Program-made: the position numbers and the translations under genes
Notes under the pieces: model-generated
What the model was told of the DNA's origin: nothing
Database searches by the model: none
What the model saw: the letters and a program-made list of their open reading frames with translations, nothing else
NCBI GenBank assembly: GCA_002110485.1
Contig: MOWL01000001.1
Location: 186,001-250,000 of the forward strand
Length of the DNA: 64,000 nt
From: Emergomyces orientalis
Lineage: Eukaryota; Ascomycota; Eurotiomycetes; Onygenales; Ajellomycetaceae
Direction of reading: 5' to 3'
Shown here: positions 36,834 through 48,692 of the stretch, one piece after another
Numbering within the stretch: position 1 is the stretch's first letter
Layout of the letters: each line of letters begins with the position of its first letter

Positions 36834-38136
36834 CTAGTTTCGTTTCCCCCCACCGAAGCTTTCTTGGATCTTTTCACCAATCATGTCGCCAACTTTACCC
36901 ATCACCTTATCAGCGATGGTTTCTGAAATGAATAGATAGAGTCAGTAAGTAAGGAGGTATTCTTCACACGGGTTGGAACGCTTCTTGAAGGAATGTGTGG
37001 ATATGATAGAGAAATAGAAAAGGTGGGGGGTACCGAATGTACATGTGCTTTCGTTGTCGCGTTGAATCGTTTGGAAACATCAGTACTCACCCTTTGCATC
37101 ATGCTCCCCAGAGTCATTCCTATCTCCGTATTTATTAGAGGATTTCGACCCATACGTATCATTGTCATCATCACGCTTGCTGGAACCGTAAGAGCTCTTG
37201 TTTCGATCAGAAGAGCCGTAAGAATCGTCATTCTCGCGTCGGTTGGTGCTAGACCCATACGAACTCTCTTTGTTCAGATTATCAGAGCCATACGAATCGC
37301 TTCCTTTCCCTGTATTTCTGGAAGATCCGTAGGTATCATTCTCATCTCTCTTGTTGCTGCTGTAGCTGTCGTTGTTGCTTCCACTATAACCAGTGGAGCC
37401 ATAGGAGCTCTTGGTTTTATCGGAAGAGCCGTAGGAATCATTTCCTCCGGTACGCGTCGAGGAGCCATAAGAATCATCGCGGCCGCTAGAACTATAGCTG
37501 TCGCTGCCCACACCTGTCCGGCCGGAGGAGCCATAAGAGGTCTCATTATCACGTTTGCTGGATCCGTAGGTGTCAGTGCCACCGGTACGGCCGCCAGACC
37601 CATAGGAATCATTGCCCTTGCTCGAGTTGAATGAGCCAGTACCACCCGTGCGCTCAGAGGAGCCGTAAGAGTCATTATCATCACGATTGCCTGAGCCATA
37701 GGACTCGGTTCGCCCGGAGGAGCCGTACGAATCGTTGCCACCAGTACGGCCGGAGGATCCGTAAGAATCATCGTCACGTTTGTTGTTGTTGTTGTTGTTG
37801 TTGTTGTTTCCAGAGCCGTAGGAGCCGGTTACGCCTGAACGGCCTGATGAACCATAGGAATCGTCGTTATCCTTGCGGTTAGACGAGCCATAGCTATCCT
37901 CATCACGACGGGATGTGGACTAATTGATGTTAGTGAACGATAATATGTCACTACCAAAAAGTATCCAATTGGAATTTGAATGGACTGGCAAGTAGAGGAG
38001 ATGTGATTGTGATCTTACTCCGTCATAGCCGCTACTTCCACGGACCTAGCCCTATTGTAAGAGAACTGGATTGCGGGAACTGAACGGGGCAAGACGGGGT
38101 ACTCACATAGCTGTCACCGCTGTTGTTGTAAGACAT
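36834..38136 (-). CDS. DDR48: DDR48-like stress protein with SYGSS repeats
   Basis: Four exons on the minus strand (38136-38107, 38045-38019, 37919-37091, 36922-36834) give 324 residues. The third exon encodes about twenty degenerate repeats of the form DDSYGSSxRxx, Ser/Gly/Tyr/Asp/Asn-rich and strongly hydrophilic, with eight consecutive Asn codons near 37780-37808. This is the composition of yeast Ddr48, a stress- and DNA-damage-induced hydrophilin, and of its homologues in dimorphic fungi. The last exon encodes a different module, ETIADKVMGKVGDMIGEK then IQESFGGGKRN, a short amphipathic helix that I judge conserved. Exons 1 and 2 are only 10 and 9 codons. For exon 2 the acceptor after GGGCTAG is required because the upstream AG gives an in-frame stop. 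Confidence 0.85.
37091..37919 (-). repeat. Tandem degenerate SYGSS-coding repeat
   Basis: The whole third exon of the DDR48-like gene is built of 30-45 base units, each encoding a variant of SYGSS followed by four to eight polar residues. The complementary strand shows recurrent ccgtaagaatca and gagccata words. Copy number may vary between strains. Long open frames in other phases across this exon are by-products. Confidence 0.9.
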
Positions 38137-41021
38137 TTTTTAATGTGAATAAGGCACAAAATACGCAGGAAAGTATGAAATGGTTGAAGTGAATTCGGAG
38201 TCAATTGAGTCGAGTAGACTTTACTATTTGTATGCTAGAAAATGCGTTGAAGGAAAGGCAGTAAGACCCAGACGGAGCCGAAGCAGATATTTATCTTTTT
38301 CTCTAAGGTAACCACTCACTCATCATGGAGAGGGGTAATCTTAAACACGCAACAGCGCTGAATTACTCCACCATTTATCGCCACCAGCTAGGAAGCAGTT
38401 GGTGTTCAAAGAGGGGAATTATTCAGCATGGCTAGCTGAAATATCACTAACATTTCAAGCTGCAGCAATTTCCTGCAGCATAATGATAGCCGAGAATATG
38501 CAGGATGAAGCCCACGTTCTCAATTCCGGTTGCTAGCGGGATCTCAGTGGCCATGGCGTATGGAAACATTGTCGATAGCCTGGAACCCTAGTTGGCAGAA
38601 CTCAAGCTAGCAAGGCCAATAGCTGGAAGGGCTCATAGCACCAGGGCCCCGCTTGATATAGGGCCCAATTGAGAGATTCGATCTCACACTGGACAGACCC
38701 CGCTAGGATCTATGGTCTGGCCCGCAGAACAGGAGGTTCGCTGCAATAATAAGGAGGGACTCTCCCCAAGTGCAATTGGATTTGCCTTAAATGCAGAATC
38801 CAAGTTTTGATGGGGCTAAGTGGGTAGTGGAGAAGCCCAGCTGTGGCGGCGAGTTCAATTGTCATTGTAGCAGCGTCGCCGAAGAGCAGCAATCATATTC
38901 TGTGGTTGTTGTTGCCGACAAAAGGTGGACCTTGATATCAAAGCTGAGTTCCACATCAGTAGTGTATTGTGGCTGTGCAATTATCACCAGCCTCAGCTTC
39001 AGCCATGTGCAATCCAAGATGTCACACCCTGATCCTCAACGACACCGATTGCGGTGACATCAATGCTCAGAAACGCAAGAGGACTGTATACTAGTACCAT
39101 TAGATCATTGCGCGCGAGTGGCCATACCAGTGATAAGCTAGACAACAAACTGTCACCAAATATATCCACCTTTGTGATCGCTGTATAGCTTTTGTTCACT
39201 CATCCCGCTGCCTCAACTTGGTTGATGTTGGAAGATTACTTGACTCAGTAACTCTCCCATAGACAGAAAATATGGGGCATATATACATAAAGTGAGCTTT
39301 GCATTAGTTTAGTCTAAACCTATGGGCGTAAGTCGACGAACTCGCTCGTCTCATTTCAATTTTCAAAACAGTTCGCAGTATTCTGGGGCTCCATCCGCCT
39401 CCAGGGCTCACTTCTAAACTACTTTCGTGCTCGGGTTGCTGCAAACTCCTGCCCAGGTCACTCGTTGGAATCTTGTTTGGACATCAAAGCATTGAGGGCA
39501 ACATCAACAAGAGTATGGAATTCTATTAGGACAGGCAACGATCCATTTTCGCCACAGGAGATTACGGATCTCAATTTATAGACAGATGAGAGCGTCAAGT
39601 TGGGCTACGATTTCACCCTCTTACATTATATTGTCTCAGTATCCCTGATACCAACCAAGAAGGCAGGGCCAAAATTGCTCCATACAGTTCACATAGAGGT
39701 CGTCGCCTGGTTCCGGATAAATCCTGCTGCGCGGTACGGACTTTGCTATTGCGCCACAGGTCTGGTCAGGCTTGTCAAGAGCCCTAGTTATAGTAACCTG
39801 AGAATGGGTAACTACAGAATTAGACGGAAGCCATGGACGTATTTTTGCAAAAGAAATAGAAAGAAACGCTTCAAAAAATACCTAGAATTACAAAAGAATG
39901 ATAGTGGAATCAGAACTGGGAACAGCCGCATCATATCGACATTTTCTCAGGGTCCCCCCACATCCACCCAAACGGCACCAAGTCGACGGCATGATGGATT
40001 GGGAATACCGGTGCAAATCCCCTTCCCATTTGCTTTCATAAATGACACAGGGGGCTCTTTAGTACCAATGCTAATTTTATGTAGCGCCTGTCGTTGTTTA
40101 CTTTGAAACTTAGCCTCAAACAATGAAAGCTCCTTTTGTTGAGAGCAAGATCTAGTCTCACAGTGCAAAAAAGTGAAACGGATATATATATATGTATATT
40201 TTTTCGAATTAACTGTTTTGTGCTACTGTTTCCAAGAGCTCTATGCATTTATCAGAATAAGGAGGGAGATGTTGTGGTAAGATCAAAATAAGTAACACCA
40301 ATCAATGTACAGAGTGCAAAAAGCTAACATGCAGATAATAACATATCGTTTCTTATATTGAGTTACATCGCTCAAAAGATCATTAGGAGGTGAGTGTGTG
40401 AGTGTGTGCGTGTGAATACGTGGTATGTACATTTTCTTCTTGCCCCAGTTTCGAGCATGCCAAGAAAAAGGGGGAGAGGGAGGAGGCGAGAACTAACCGA
40501 TTTTTATATACATCTGTGGTTTTGAAAATCGGGACAAAGGCAGATGGAATCAGATCTGATCACAACTTCTTGTAGGAAAGGTTTGTGAGGAGAAATAATG
40601 AAATAGAAGTCAAAAGGCAGCAGATAATACATGACGACCACGGTTTGAAAGACAGGTAAGGGAAAGGTCAGACATCAGCTTCAGCATCTAAGGAAAAGTC
40701 AAAATGGAAACAAACGTCATCTCAAGCCAGTCCCTGCATCGTAGCCAGTTTTGAGATTGAGGGATAAAAGACAGGAAGACAACAACAAAAGAAAGGAGAG
40801 AGTACAAAGATAAAAAGGTGTCAGTGTATATATATATGTGTGTGAGTACGGAGAGACAAGACGGAACGCTTTGCATAACAACATGACCAGAAGGAAAAAG
40901 AAGATTCATACAGGCACCACAAGTGTCCGGTATTTAGCAAATTCGGGATGGCGGGTATTTGTCTATTTAACAAGAAAGATCACGTAGCAGGTAACAACCA
41001 CGCAGTGCAAAACTAGGTAGA
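38137..41021. other. Intergenic between DDR48-like and NoxA genes
   Basis: About 2.9 kb. The open frames at 38791-39057 and 39600-40106 translate to unfamiliar chains without family motifs; I do not accept them as genes. The right half is A/T-rich with CA/TA runs and holds the 3' UTR of the NoxA gene. Confidence 0.5.
38331..38416 (-). promoter_or_regulatory. Two AGGGG (STRE-like) motifs upstream of the DDR48-like gene
   Basis: AGGGG at 38331-38335 and 38412-38416 lie about 200-280 bases upstream of the minus-strand start codon at 38136. The motif matches the yeast stress response element core. It is short, so this is suggestive only. Confidence 0.3.
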
Positions 41022-42864
41022 TCAGAAATGTTCCTTCCAAAACTTGAACCGGACCTCATTGGTGGCACAGTCTTCGGCGGCCTTCTTGATCAGCTTGGCT
41101 GCCGGATTGGGCCCACAAAAGTAGACACCGACATCTGTGCGCAATGAAGCGTCTAATCCGGACATATAAGTTTGATCAATCAAGCCGTTCCGAAGGGCTG
41201 TGAAGAACCGCATAAAGTCCGGCCGGCCGAATTTAGTGCCTGTCCGCAATTCTGTGAGCGGATCTATGTCCTGCCCAACGGAGTTAAGGTATATATTGGC
41301 AGCCGTATCTTGGTCGAAACGTTGTGTGAGGTACGTGTGGATGCGCAGGAACTCTTGACCATCGCCGGCTTCTGCCGCTGATTGGGCTTCCAATGACGAA
41401 AGGAGGGCATGGAACCATTCGAAAGAACTGGTGTCTTTACAAACCCAGATGAATTCGACACGGCGCAGACGTGTTGGTGGATTGGGCGACGCTCGTAGAT
41501 GCCATATATTCTTGAGAATTGAAGCCCATGGGGTGACACCAATACCTGTTCCGATGAGAATAGCGATTTCATTGTTGAAGACGTCCTCCGCGGGAGCTCC
41601 ATAAGGTCCATCAATTCTCATTTTCGGCATGGTTTGCCCGTTTTGCATCGCGATTTCGTACATGCCCAGTGGGTCAAGACCATCAATGTCTTTCGCTTGT
41701 TGTGGGCCACAACCTAGACGGTTCCCCAATTGCTTTGTCCAATCTCCAACTTGCCTTACGTGAATGCTAACGTAAGGGTCAAATGGGCAGGACGTGATTG
41801 TAAAGGGATGCCATTGCGCCTTTGAGACGTCTGGAACATTGATGAACAACCACTGGCCTGCCTTGTAACGGAAGCTGGGTTTATAAAATTGGATTTCCAT
41901 AGCGTCTATTGCGAAACCAAAGGTTATTAAACTTGCTAGCCAGAGTTATTCAAGAAAATAATATACATACCATATGGATGTCTGACGACTTTCGTAATTT
42001 CTGTAGGTTTCGCTGCTCGTATTTCCCGGTACAGTCTTTCAAAGAGGTAGATGCCTCCTCCCCAGAGCTCCCATCTCCACCCCTCGTAACCAATACAGTG
42101 GGCCCAAAACTCATCTCCAGCAAGTGGTGAAATTGGATCAACTGTATCTCGGACAAAGCAGCCGGTAGCATGAGTGTAGAGTCCCAACATAAATGGAATA
42201 AATAGATGGTGGGTATACCAAAAAGTCTCAAAAGCCTGTTGTCGAATCCGATGATGTGCGGTCGTGTACATTAACAGCATGCAGAGTAACATTATATGTC
42301 CTGTAATTCCACCAGCCTGCGTGTAATGAATCTCAACAGCAGTCTGTGGACGGACTTGGGATTTCTCGACGTTGAAAAAGCTGTGAAATCTGTTAGTCAC
42401 CTTGTCCATACCAGAAAAGTAAACCGGTAAAATACAGAACATACTTTACGTAATGAGCAGCCGTATGCACAATCGAGAAGAAAAGTAAAGAATATGCCAC
42501 CTGGCGATGGAACCACTGGGATTCATCCAAAGGAATCCAGCGAACCTTCGGCCGCACCCATTTCAAGAGTGTCCGGCACATGGGCAAGATAATTAGGGCC
42601 CCATCAATTGAGAGCACCAAGCCAGCACCACGAGAAATCCATACTGAAAATCCCAACGTGTTCAAGGGTGCCAGACGAGAGTCAGTGGCCTGTTTCCACC
42701 TTTTTAGTTGTTCAGCATAAAGTACAAGTATAAACCCATCGTATTGATTAGATCGGATTTACTTACCATCCAAAGGCAAACATGCCTATATGCATGCCAT
42801 GGAATAGGAAGTAGAAAAGAATCTTTGAGCCGCTGAAATTTGATTTCCACCACGTCGAATCCAT
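41022..42864 (-). CDS. noxA: Superoxide-generating NADPH oxidase NoxA (Nox1)
   Basis: Four exons on the minus strand (42864-42767, 42699-42445, 42380-41971, 41905-41022) encode 548 residues, the usual NoxA length. The ferric reductase transmembrane core carries the two haem-binding histidine pairs, His97/His111 (WFHRQVAYSLLFFSIVHTAA) and His175/His188 (FWYTHHLFIPFMLGLYTHAT), with the 14 and 13 residue spacing of Nox2. The FAD motif HPFTIT, the NADPH motifs DGPYGAP, GTGIGVTPWASILK and VYFCGPNP, and the terminal FKFWKEHF are intact. NoxA transfers electrons from NADPH across the membrane to make superoxide, with NoxR and Rac, and controls hyphal fusion and sexual development in filamentous fungi. 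There is no N-terminal EF-hand (not NoxC) and no N-terminal extension (not NoxB). Confidence 0.96.
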
Positions 42865-43879
42865 GGCTGCGAAATAGTCACTGATTTTCGTATCCAAAAC
42901 AATGAAGGGCTTAAAATTTGAAAAGTAGCAAAAAAGAATGCGAAAACTGCGAAAAGCTGGGTATTAAAGTAAGATATAGCAATGAAACGGGAGGAATGAC
43001 GACCAGCGATCCCTAATAGAAGAATAAGCTCAGATTCCAGGGGCGATGCCTTCTGGAGAGAGCAGCCAGTACAGTCACGACCGAGCGAAGGTATCCGCGC
43101 CTAAAAGATAACGACCACAAACAGAAAGAAAAACGAAGAGAAGGCCCTGAGAAAAAAGGAGGGAAGAGATGAAGGTAATTGAGGTAGCCCTGTAGTCTTA
43201 ACGGCACCTCTCTGGCGAAAGTCTCGCCTGAGTCCAGTGGAACCGAAATATTAAACTGTAATATCACAGACCATTATCTCACTTTTCGAGAGTCCCCCTC
43301 TCCTGGAACCGTTTTGAACACTCCCAGAATCGACCCTCCCTGCTCACTCCGGTTTCTCCTGCACCTATTTGGTTCAGAACTCTGTTGAATCCAGTTTGTT
43401 GCACTATCCATGTATCCACACTGACGATGCGCTTGATACACTAAGGGTATGTCGAGATTAGAATTTCCTCTTTAGGTTCCCCTCTCCCGCCCACTATACC
43501 ATTTGCGGTAATCAAATTATGGTGAAGATATCAATTGAGAAGGAGATGGCAGTAGTTGATGGCTGCTTTCTCGTGCTGGTGAAGCTGCAACTATGCAGTG
43601 GCACGGGTTGAGGGGAATGAAGGGCAGGAATCGTCGCTCGTTTGGGAAGCAATGTAAAACTGGGGGGATCGGAAAAAGAAGAAATTCGACGATAGTGCGG
43701 TTTGAGAAGCGTTGGAGATGCGGTCGATACCGTCGCAGGATGGAAATGTGATTTATGCCCCTTCTATATAGGATGGTGGGTTTGGCCCCAGGTTTCTGAA
43801 GCACTGATGAGACAGCCACAAGCGCGACTGAGCAACGGAGGAATGTCGAGCAAAAATTCGTCGTTTATTATTCGGATGG
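42865..43879. other. Upstream region of noxA
   Basis: About 1.0 kb between noxA and a weak candidate gene. The open minus-strand frames at 43013-43267 and 43517-43819 are unrecognised. CT-rich stretches on the minus strand around 43020-43150 are compatible with the noxA leader and promoter. Confidence 0.45.
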
Positions 43880-44389
43880 TCAAACAGGGCTTTGCTCTAA
43901 TTCTTCTGGCTTTAGTGCGCTATTGTTGGTATTATTTCTGCTCTTCTTGTTGGATACAGGCTGAGGTTGTGGTGGTGGTGGTGGTTGTATTGTGCGCTCC
44001 TCAGATTGGGATGTCGTCGTTGATGAGGTTCCTTCTGGCAATGCCCACTTTCGTAAGTAAGCCAACTGTTGCGCCAAGTCGCCCCTTAAATAAGTATCCA
44101 AATGCAAGATGTCCACGAGCTCCCCCAGTCGTATCCTGCTGCAAACAAATTGGATCCAGACAATGAGGGTCCTTCAACAATATCAGCAAGGCATTTTCCG
44201 TTCAGATAGTTACCGCGTGTCTGCCGCTCTTGGGGCTGCTAGGGTTGAGGGCCGCAAGGATGGCAGATCTTTGAAGAAAGCTATTGTACTGGGAGAGGAG
44301 GTGATCGGAAAAATACCAGAGAAATATTGAAATAGTTGAGGTGCGTTAATCAGATGAACGAATGGATATGTTATTTCAGGCATGTGCAT
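43880..44389 (-). CDS. Candidate two-exon hypothetical protein
   Basis: Tentative. A minus-strand frame (44138 down to 43880) is open and protein-like: RIRLGELVDILHLDTYLRGD followed by LAQQLAYLRKWALPEG, then a Ser/Thr/Gln and poly-Pro tail ending EELEQSPV. It is preceded by a good acceptor, TTTGTTTGCAG. A donor GTAACT at 44213 is phase-compatible with an upstream frame that starts at 44389 or 44383 (MPEITYPF) and reads to AADTR, giving about 140 residues. The helical, leucine-rich core resembles a coiled or helical-bundle subunit, but I do not recognise the family. A third reading joins a different upstream frame without a start codon. Either strand assignment could be wrong. Confidence 0.25.
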
Positions 44390-47300
44390 TCGGCGGCCTA
44401 GAAGGTTGAATTTAATATTATGGTATCTACTACATATGGATATCAACCAGTTGCCCCTAGGCCCCACCCTTCATAACTCATTAAGTGGTTTATGGATCTT
44501 TATTGCCCAGCATCGGATTACCACCTCACCGTCACATCTTGTTGGAGATGCGCTATTCTTTAGCGAAATCTTTTGAGGCCCAGGCGAGCAAATAGTCAGA
44601 GGGTCCTTAAGGAACTGTCAACAAGGACGGCGGGTATCATGCTCATGACTGGTCGTATGTTCCACTCCAAGGCTCGATATCTCACCTGTCTCCGCCATTG
44701 GTTCCTTGTAAACTTTTCAGAGTCAGCCTGCCATGGGTGAATTGACTCGCTATCGCTATTATTAGAGCCAAGGTGCGAGTTAAGGTGCGCCCGCCTCTGA
44801 CCCAAAATCCGAGATAAAGCCGGCCAAGGGCGTTAACTTTTATATATCCGCAAGTACTGGCGCAGACTGGTCCCTCGTGGCCTGTAGGGAGTTGAAGCGG
44901 CAACGCGGAGGGTCTACCATTCCATTGGCAATTCCTGTTGAGATCTTTGGTAAGCTAAATTGAAGAAAATTTGCGCCATGCTTTTTACTTGTGTGCGAGA
45001 ACGCTTTTTGTTGGAGCTTCCATCTTGGAGTAATTACAGACAATCGTTGGCCATTGTGCTGATTGCAAGAACTCGCTTCCAGGGGGGTGATGGCACCATT
45101 TGCCCCAAGCCTAAAGCACGCTAATTACGCTAGCCGCCGGGAGAGTTGGCCATCCACTGGTAAACAGACCCACGGATGGAGTTGTGCCAGGTGCAGGTTT
45201 TGGGTTGCACATGCATGGTTAACCCGGCAGGCCCCTTGTTCATGGTCGGAACCGACCTATCACAAGCATTCTGCAAGCGCTCAGTCACTTTAGCTCCACT
45301 TGGCATTGTTTTCTTTTTTTTTTTAACTTTAACTAACAGAGACACATGCCGAGTAGGCCATGACGGAGGGGACTCGGACAACGACTACGTTCTACAAGCG
45401 CATCAAGTCGTGCGATTCCAATGTTGAACAGGCCCCATCCCAGACCATCTGCGAAGGTTGTTTTCTTTCGTCTATTTTTAGCTATTTTCTGAGGGAATGA
45501 AGGCCCAGCATCATTAAGCAAGCCACTCTTGGGGTTGTGCTGTTCTGGTAATCCCAAAAGGGGGGTGAATGGACCTGAGATATCGAGAACCGTGGTACAG
45601 ACAGGGGCTTGCGTACAATATCCGAACTCGACAACCTTTGAAAAGAATTACAATAATGAGTCCGAAATATTCTCTGCTGTCCCCTCAATTGTCACCGTAC
45701 TGAGGTCGGCTCCTTTTTACAGTGGTACCCGATGATCGAAATATAAATATAACCCAGCGCACGGCCAAGTTGGAGCAATGAATGGATCTATTGGTCACGA
45801 ATTGTGAACATGGTGGATTGGGAGTACAACACTCGGTTAAACCTTTTTTGTTATGATGTGCTGGTAGGCCTCTTGCGGTGTTTGAAGAACGTTGTGGAGA
45901 GGCCGAAAAAGGTTTCCCGCTAGCAATTGCGACAGCTCACTCGGGAGGTTTAAGTTTGGTTTGGCGGGATGGAGCCAGCCAAAAAGAATCCGGAGTGAGA
46001 ACCTTGGAATTGCTGGCAAACGTGGATAACTGAAAGGTTCCTGGATTGCATCTGATGTTGGGTTTTGGCAGAGAATTATTATTAAATCTCTCCGTTTTCG
46101 AGTAAGTGACGTCTGAATGACACAGTAATTTAACTCAGAGTACGGAGTACACATACAAAATATGCATGGGTTTGCTAGTTTTTCTCAATAATAGTTATTT
46201 CGTCAATTTTGCTGAACCAAACGAAAGTTTAACCAAGAAACCTTTTTGGTAGCTGTGGAGCAGGTAGATGAGGTCGAAGTTGCGTTGGGTTAACATTATA
46301 TATCTGATCATCTTCCCATTCAATACCAAAACAACTCAACCGATCGACCTCTCTTGACTCCTCCTCAATGAGCTCGAATGATGTCAGCAATATCATAAGC
46401 TGCAGCGACCATGGGATTCAACGCAAGGATGTCCTCAGTTTTCAAGCAGTTTCAGTGATCCCTTGAATATCCTCCTCCACATTGATTGGGTCCATACCTT
46501 ACCGTAAGCCAGACGAGGGAAGCAACGCGGACAGCTTTATGCATGATGATGAACATTGCACATATCTCGCTATTATATCCATTTCTAGTTACCCTTCAAG
46601 CAAGCGTGGCCATTTTTGAACTAAATAATGCGGCGGCATCGGTCCCTCAGGTCAGTGCGCACTCCCTGATCGGCCAAGGATCGACTAGGTCGTGACCTGC
46701 TTGGTTTCTTTGCCTACTAGGCTAGTTGCTAGGCTGGCCATCCAACGACATTAGGCTGGAGCTAAACTAGACAGCCATGCAAGGAGCGAGCTTTGCCCAT
46801 TCCATTGGCCCATGCCAACTCGTGTCTCGTTGGAGTATCACGAAGCATCACAACCCCGCTCTGCTTCATTATTCGTTCCACCATCCCTCGCACAATGAGC
46901 TTGCCCTTGGACTGCCAATAATGATGCCTGACCTGTCAGGTTCCGTTTTCGCAAGTTAGCCCCTTGGCGCGTGGCCTAAGTGCCCCGTTTCCGTGAGGAG
47001 AAGCACCAGATGATCCATCATATTGGGCGATAATGAAGTGAAGACAATATCATTTTTTCAAAGGATGCCGGCCGGTGGTGCGATTGAATTGTTTTTAAGG
47101 GCCATTTTCTCTTCCAGCTAATTTGCGCTCATATTTTGAACTCGTCTCGGATGCCTATTGCTACGCGAGAAGAATTTAACCCCCTTCACAGAAGCAAGCG
47201 CCACGAAAGGACTTTGCCAGCGAGTCACATCGTGGGTGGTTTTTGAAGGGAGGGGTTGCTCACCCAGCGCCTATAAGCTCGGCGCATATCCTCATATACA

Positions 47301-48082
47301 GCAAACATTCCCGCCTCCGAGTTTACAGATCACAACATCCAGCCGTCATTCACATTTACGTACAAACAAACACTCTACATAATAATATTAATTCGAATAA
47401 TCCATTCTCTTAAATCCTCAGATAGGAGGACAATTTTAATGTATGTATCCCCTGATGTCGTCGACTGTCCTCTGCCGTCTAGACCACAAATATGCTAATT
47501 TGCAATTCCAGAATCTGTAACACCTCCCAAACGCCTTCTCCTGAAAACACCTATACCATTAGTTCATGCGCATTCGACACCGTCCAAGTATCACATAGCC
47601 ATAAGCTTTACGGAAGCCACTGTCGCAGACCAAAACACCCTGATCGTTGAGGCGAAAAAAGCCCCATTTTCCGCTTGGAAGGTTACTGTAACTTGACAAA
47701 AACTCCCCACTGCCGGCTCTGCCGCAAAAGCGCGGAATTCAAGCCTTTTTGGGGAATTATTATTTCTACATTATCCGCCGAAGCGCCTTATTCCCCTCTC
47801 ACCTCCATGTCTCGTCGATAGCCGTGAGGGAAACAGCATCGCTGAGCGACAGCTATTTTACCTCGACCGATTCTCGTTAGGAAGACTCCGAGCCCAAAAT
47901 TCTTAAATCCATCTGTCTTTCGCTGGTCGAAAGGGATCTTGTTGCATATTTGTGAGGTCTATTTGTAGGATTTCGAACCAGTTCAAGCAAGTGGAGGGGG
48001 CTGCGCTTCTGTTTTCGATTTTCGAAGGGAGAGAAGCATATAGTTCAAGAAAAAGACAAGACAGAATAGGATATATTCAAGG
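44390..48082. other. Gene-poor region, left part
   Basis: About 3.7 kb with no supported gene and mixed composition. One TACGGAGTAC is at 46141-46150. Open frames are short and on both strands. I see no transposon protein motifs and no long terminal repeats, but strongly decayed elements cannot be excluded by eye. The last few hundred bases should hold the promoter and leader of the membrane protein gene at 48083. Confidence 0.5.
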
Positions 48083-48692
48083 ATGGGAAAGTTGATTAAG
48101 AATCATTGGGCTCGCCTAATCATCTTGACGGCAGCGGCACGTAAGTGTTGACTCTGGCTCTGGCCCTTCAAAAAGTGCCATTCCACCACCCATCATATTC
48201 CACTCGCTAACCATGTTATTTCTTATCATTAGACCAATGCGCCGCGGGAGTCCACGGCTTCTTCTGGCCCAAAGTGTTTTGGGACTTCCTGACAAAGAAT
48301 CTTGATGGCGCCGTAAAACCCGTCCCTGTCTTGCAGATTCTCAATTTGTTATTCGGAATCCTATGTTTGGCCTGGGAATGGCCCTTGAAACCTCTCGCTG
48401 GAACTGCAATGCATCGCAGCATTGAGATACGATTACTGGTGTTTCCTGTCAGCACGCTATGTGCGATATTATTATATCAGGGGACTAATTCTGCACTTTA
48501 TTACCTGATCGGAATGGTTGTGTATTTCTGGGCGTACAGTGAGGGAGAGGTGAGCAATTTCACATCTAAAATATTTCCTATTCGTGTTGCTGTCCTATAA
48601 CCATTTTTCTGACTCGATTGTCGCCATAGGTTGTCTGCGCTAAGCCATGGACATTGCCCAAGAGAGTGAGGCCTGGCCAGTCGAAAGTGTAA
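48083..48692 (+). CDS. Small four-helix membrane protein of unknown function
   Basis: Three exons (48083-48140, 48233-48549, 48630-48692) encode 145 residues. Four hydrophobic segments are visible, roughly residues 11-31 (LIILTAAAHQCAAGVHGFFW), 50-68 (VLQILNLLFGILCLAWEW), 82-102 (IEIRLLVFPVSTLCAILLYQ) and 106-122 (ALYYLIGMVVYFWAY), followed by a short basic tail ending in GQSKV. I recognise this as a widespread fungal small membrane protein family of unknown function but cannot name a role. Junctions are GT-AG and the second and third exons join in phase 0. It is the only well-supported gene between 43 and 54 kb. Confidence 0.82.

Noticed and set aside
36993..37777. Long frames in other phases across the DDR48-like repeat
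   Set aside because: They arise because the tandem repeat lacks stops in all phases; only the SYGSS frame is spliced consistently and has a sensible C-terminal exon.
38640..38700. A tRNA-like T-arm (GAGATTCGATCTC) was considered
   Set aside because: There is no matching A box, anticodon arm or acceptor stem around it.
39600..40106. A 168-codon plus-strand frame
   Set aside because: Composition is erratic, no family motif is seen and the region lies in the spacer beyond the noxA stop; probably chance.
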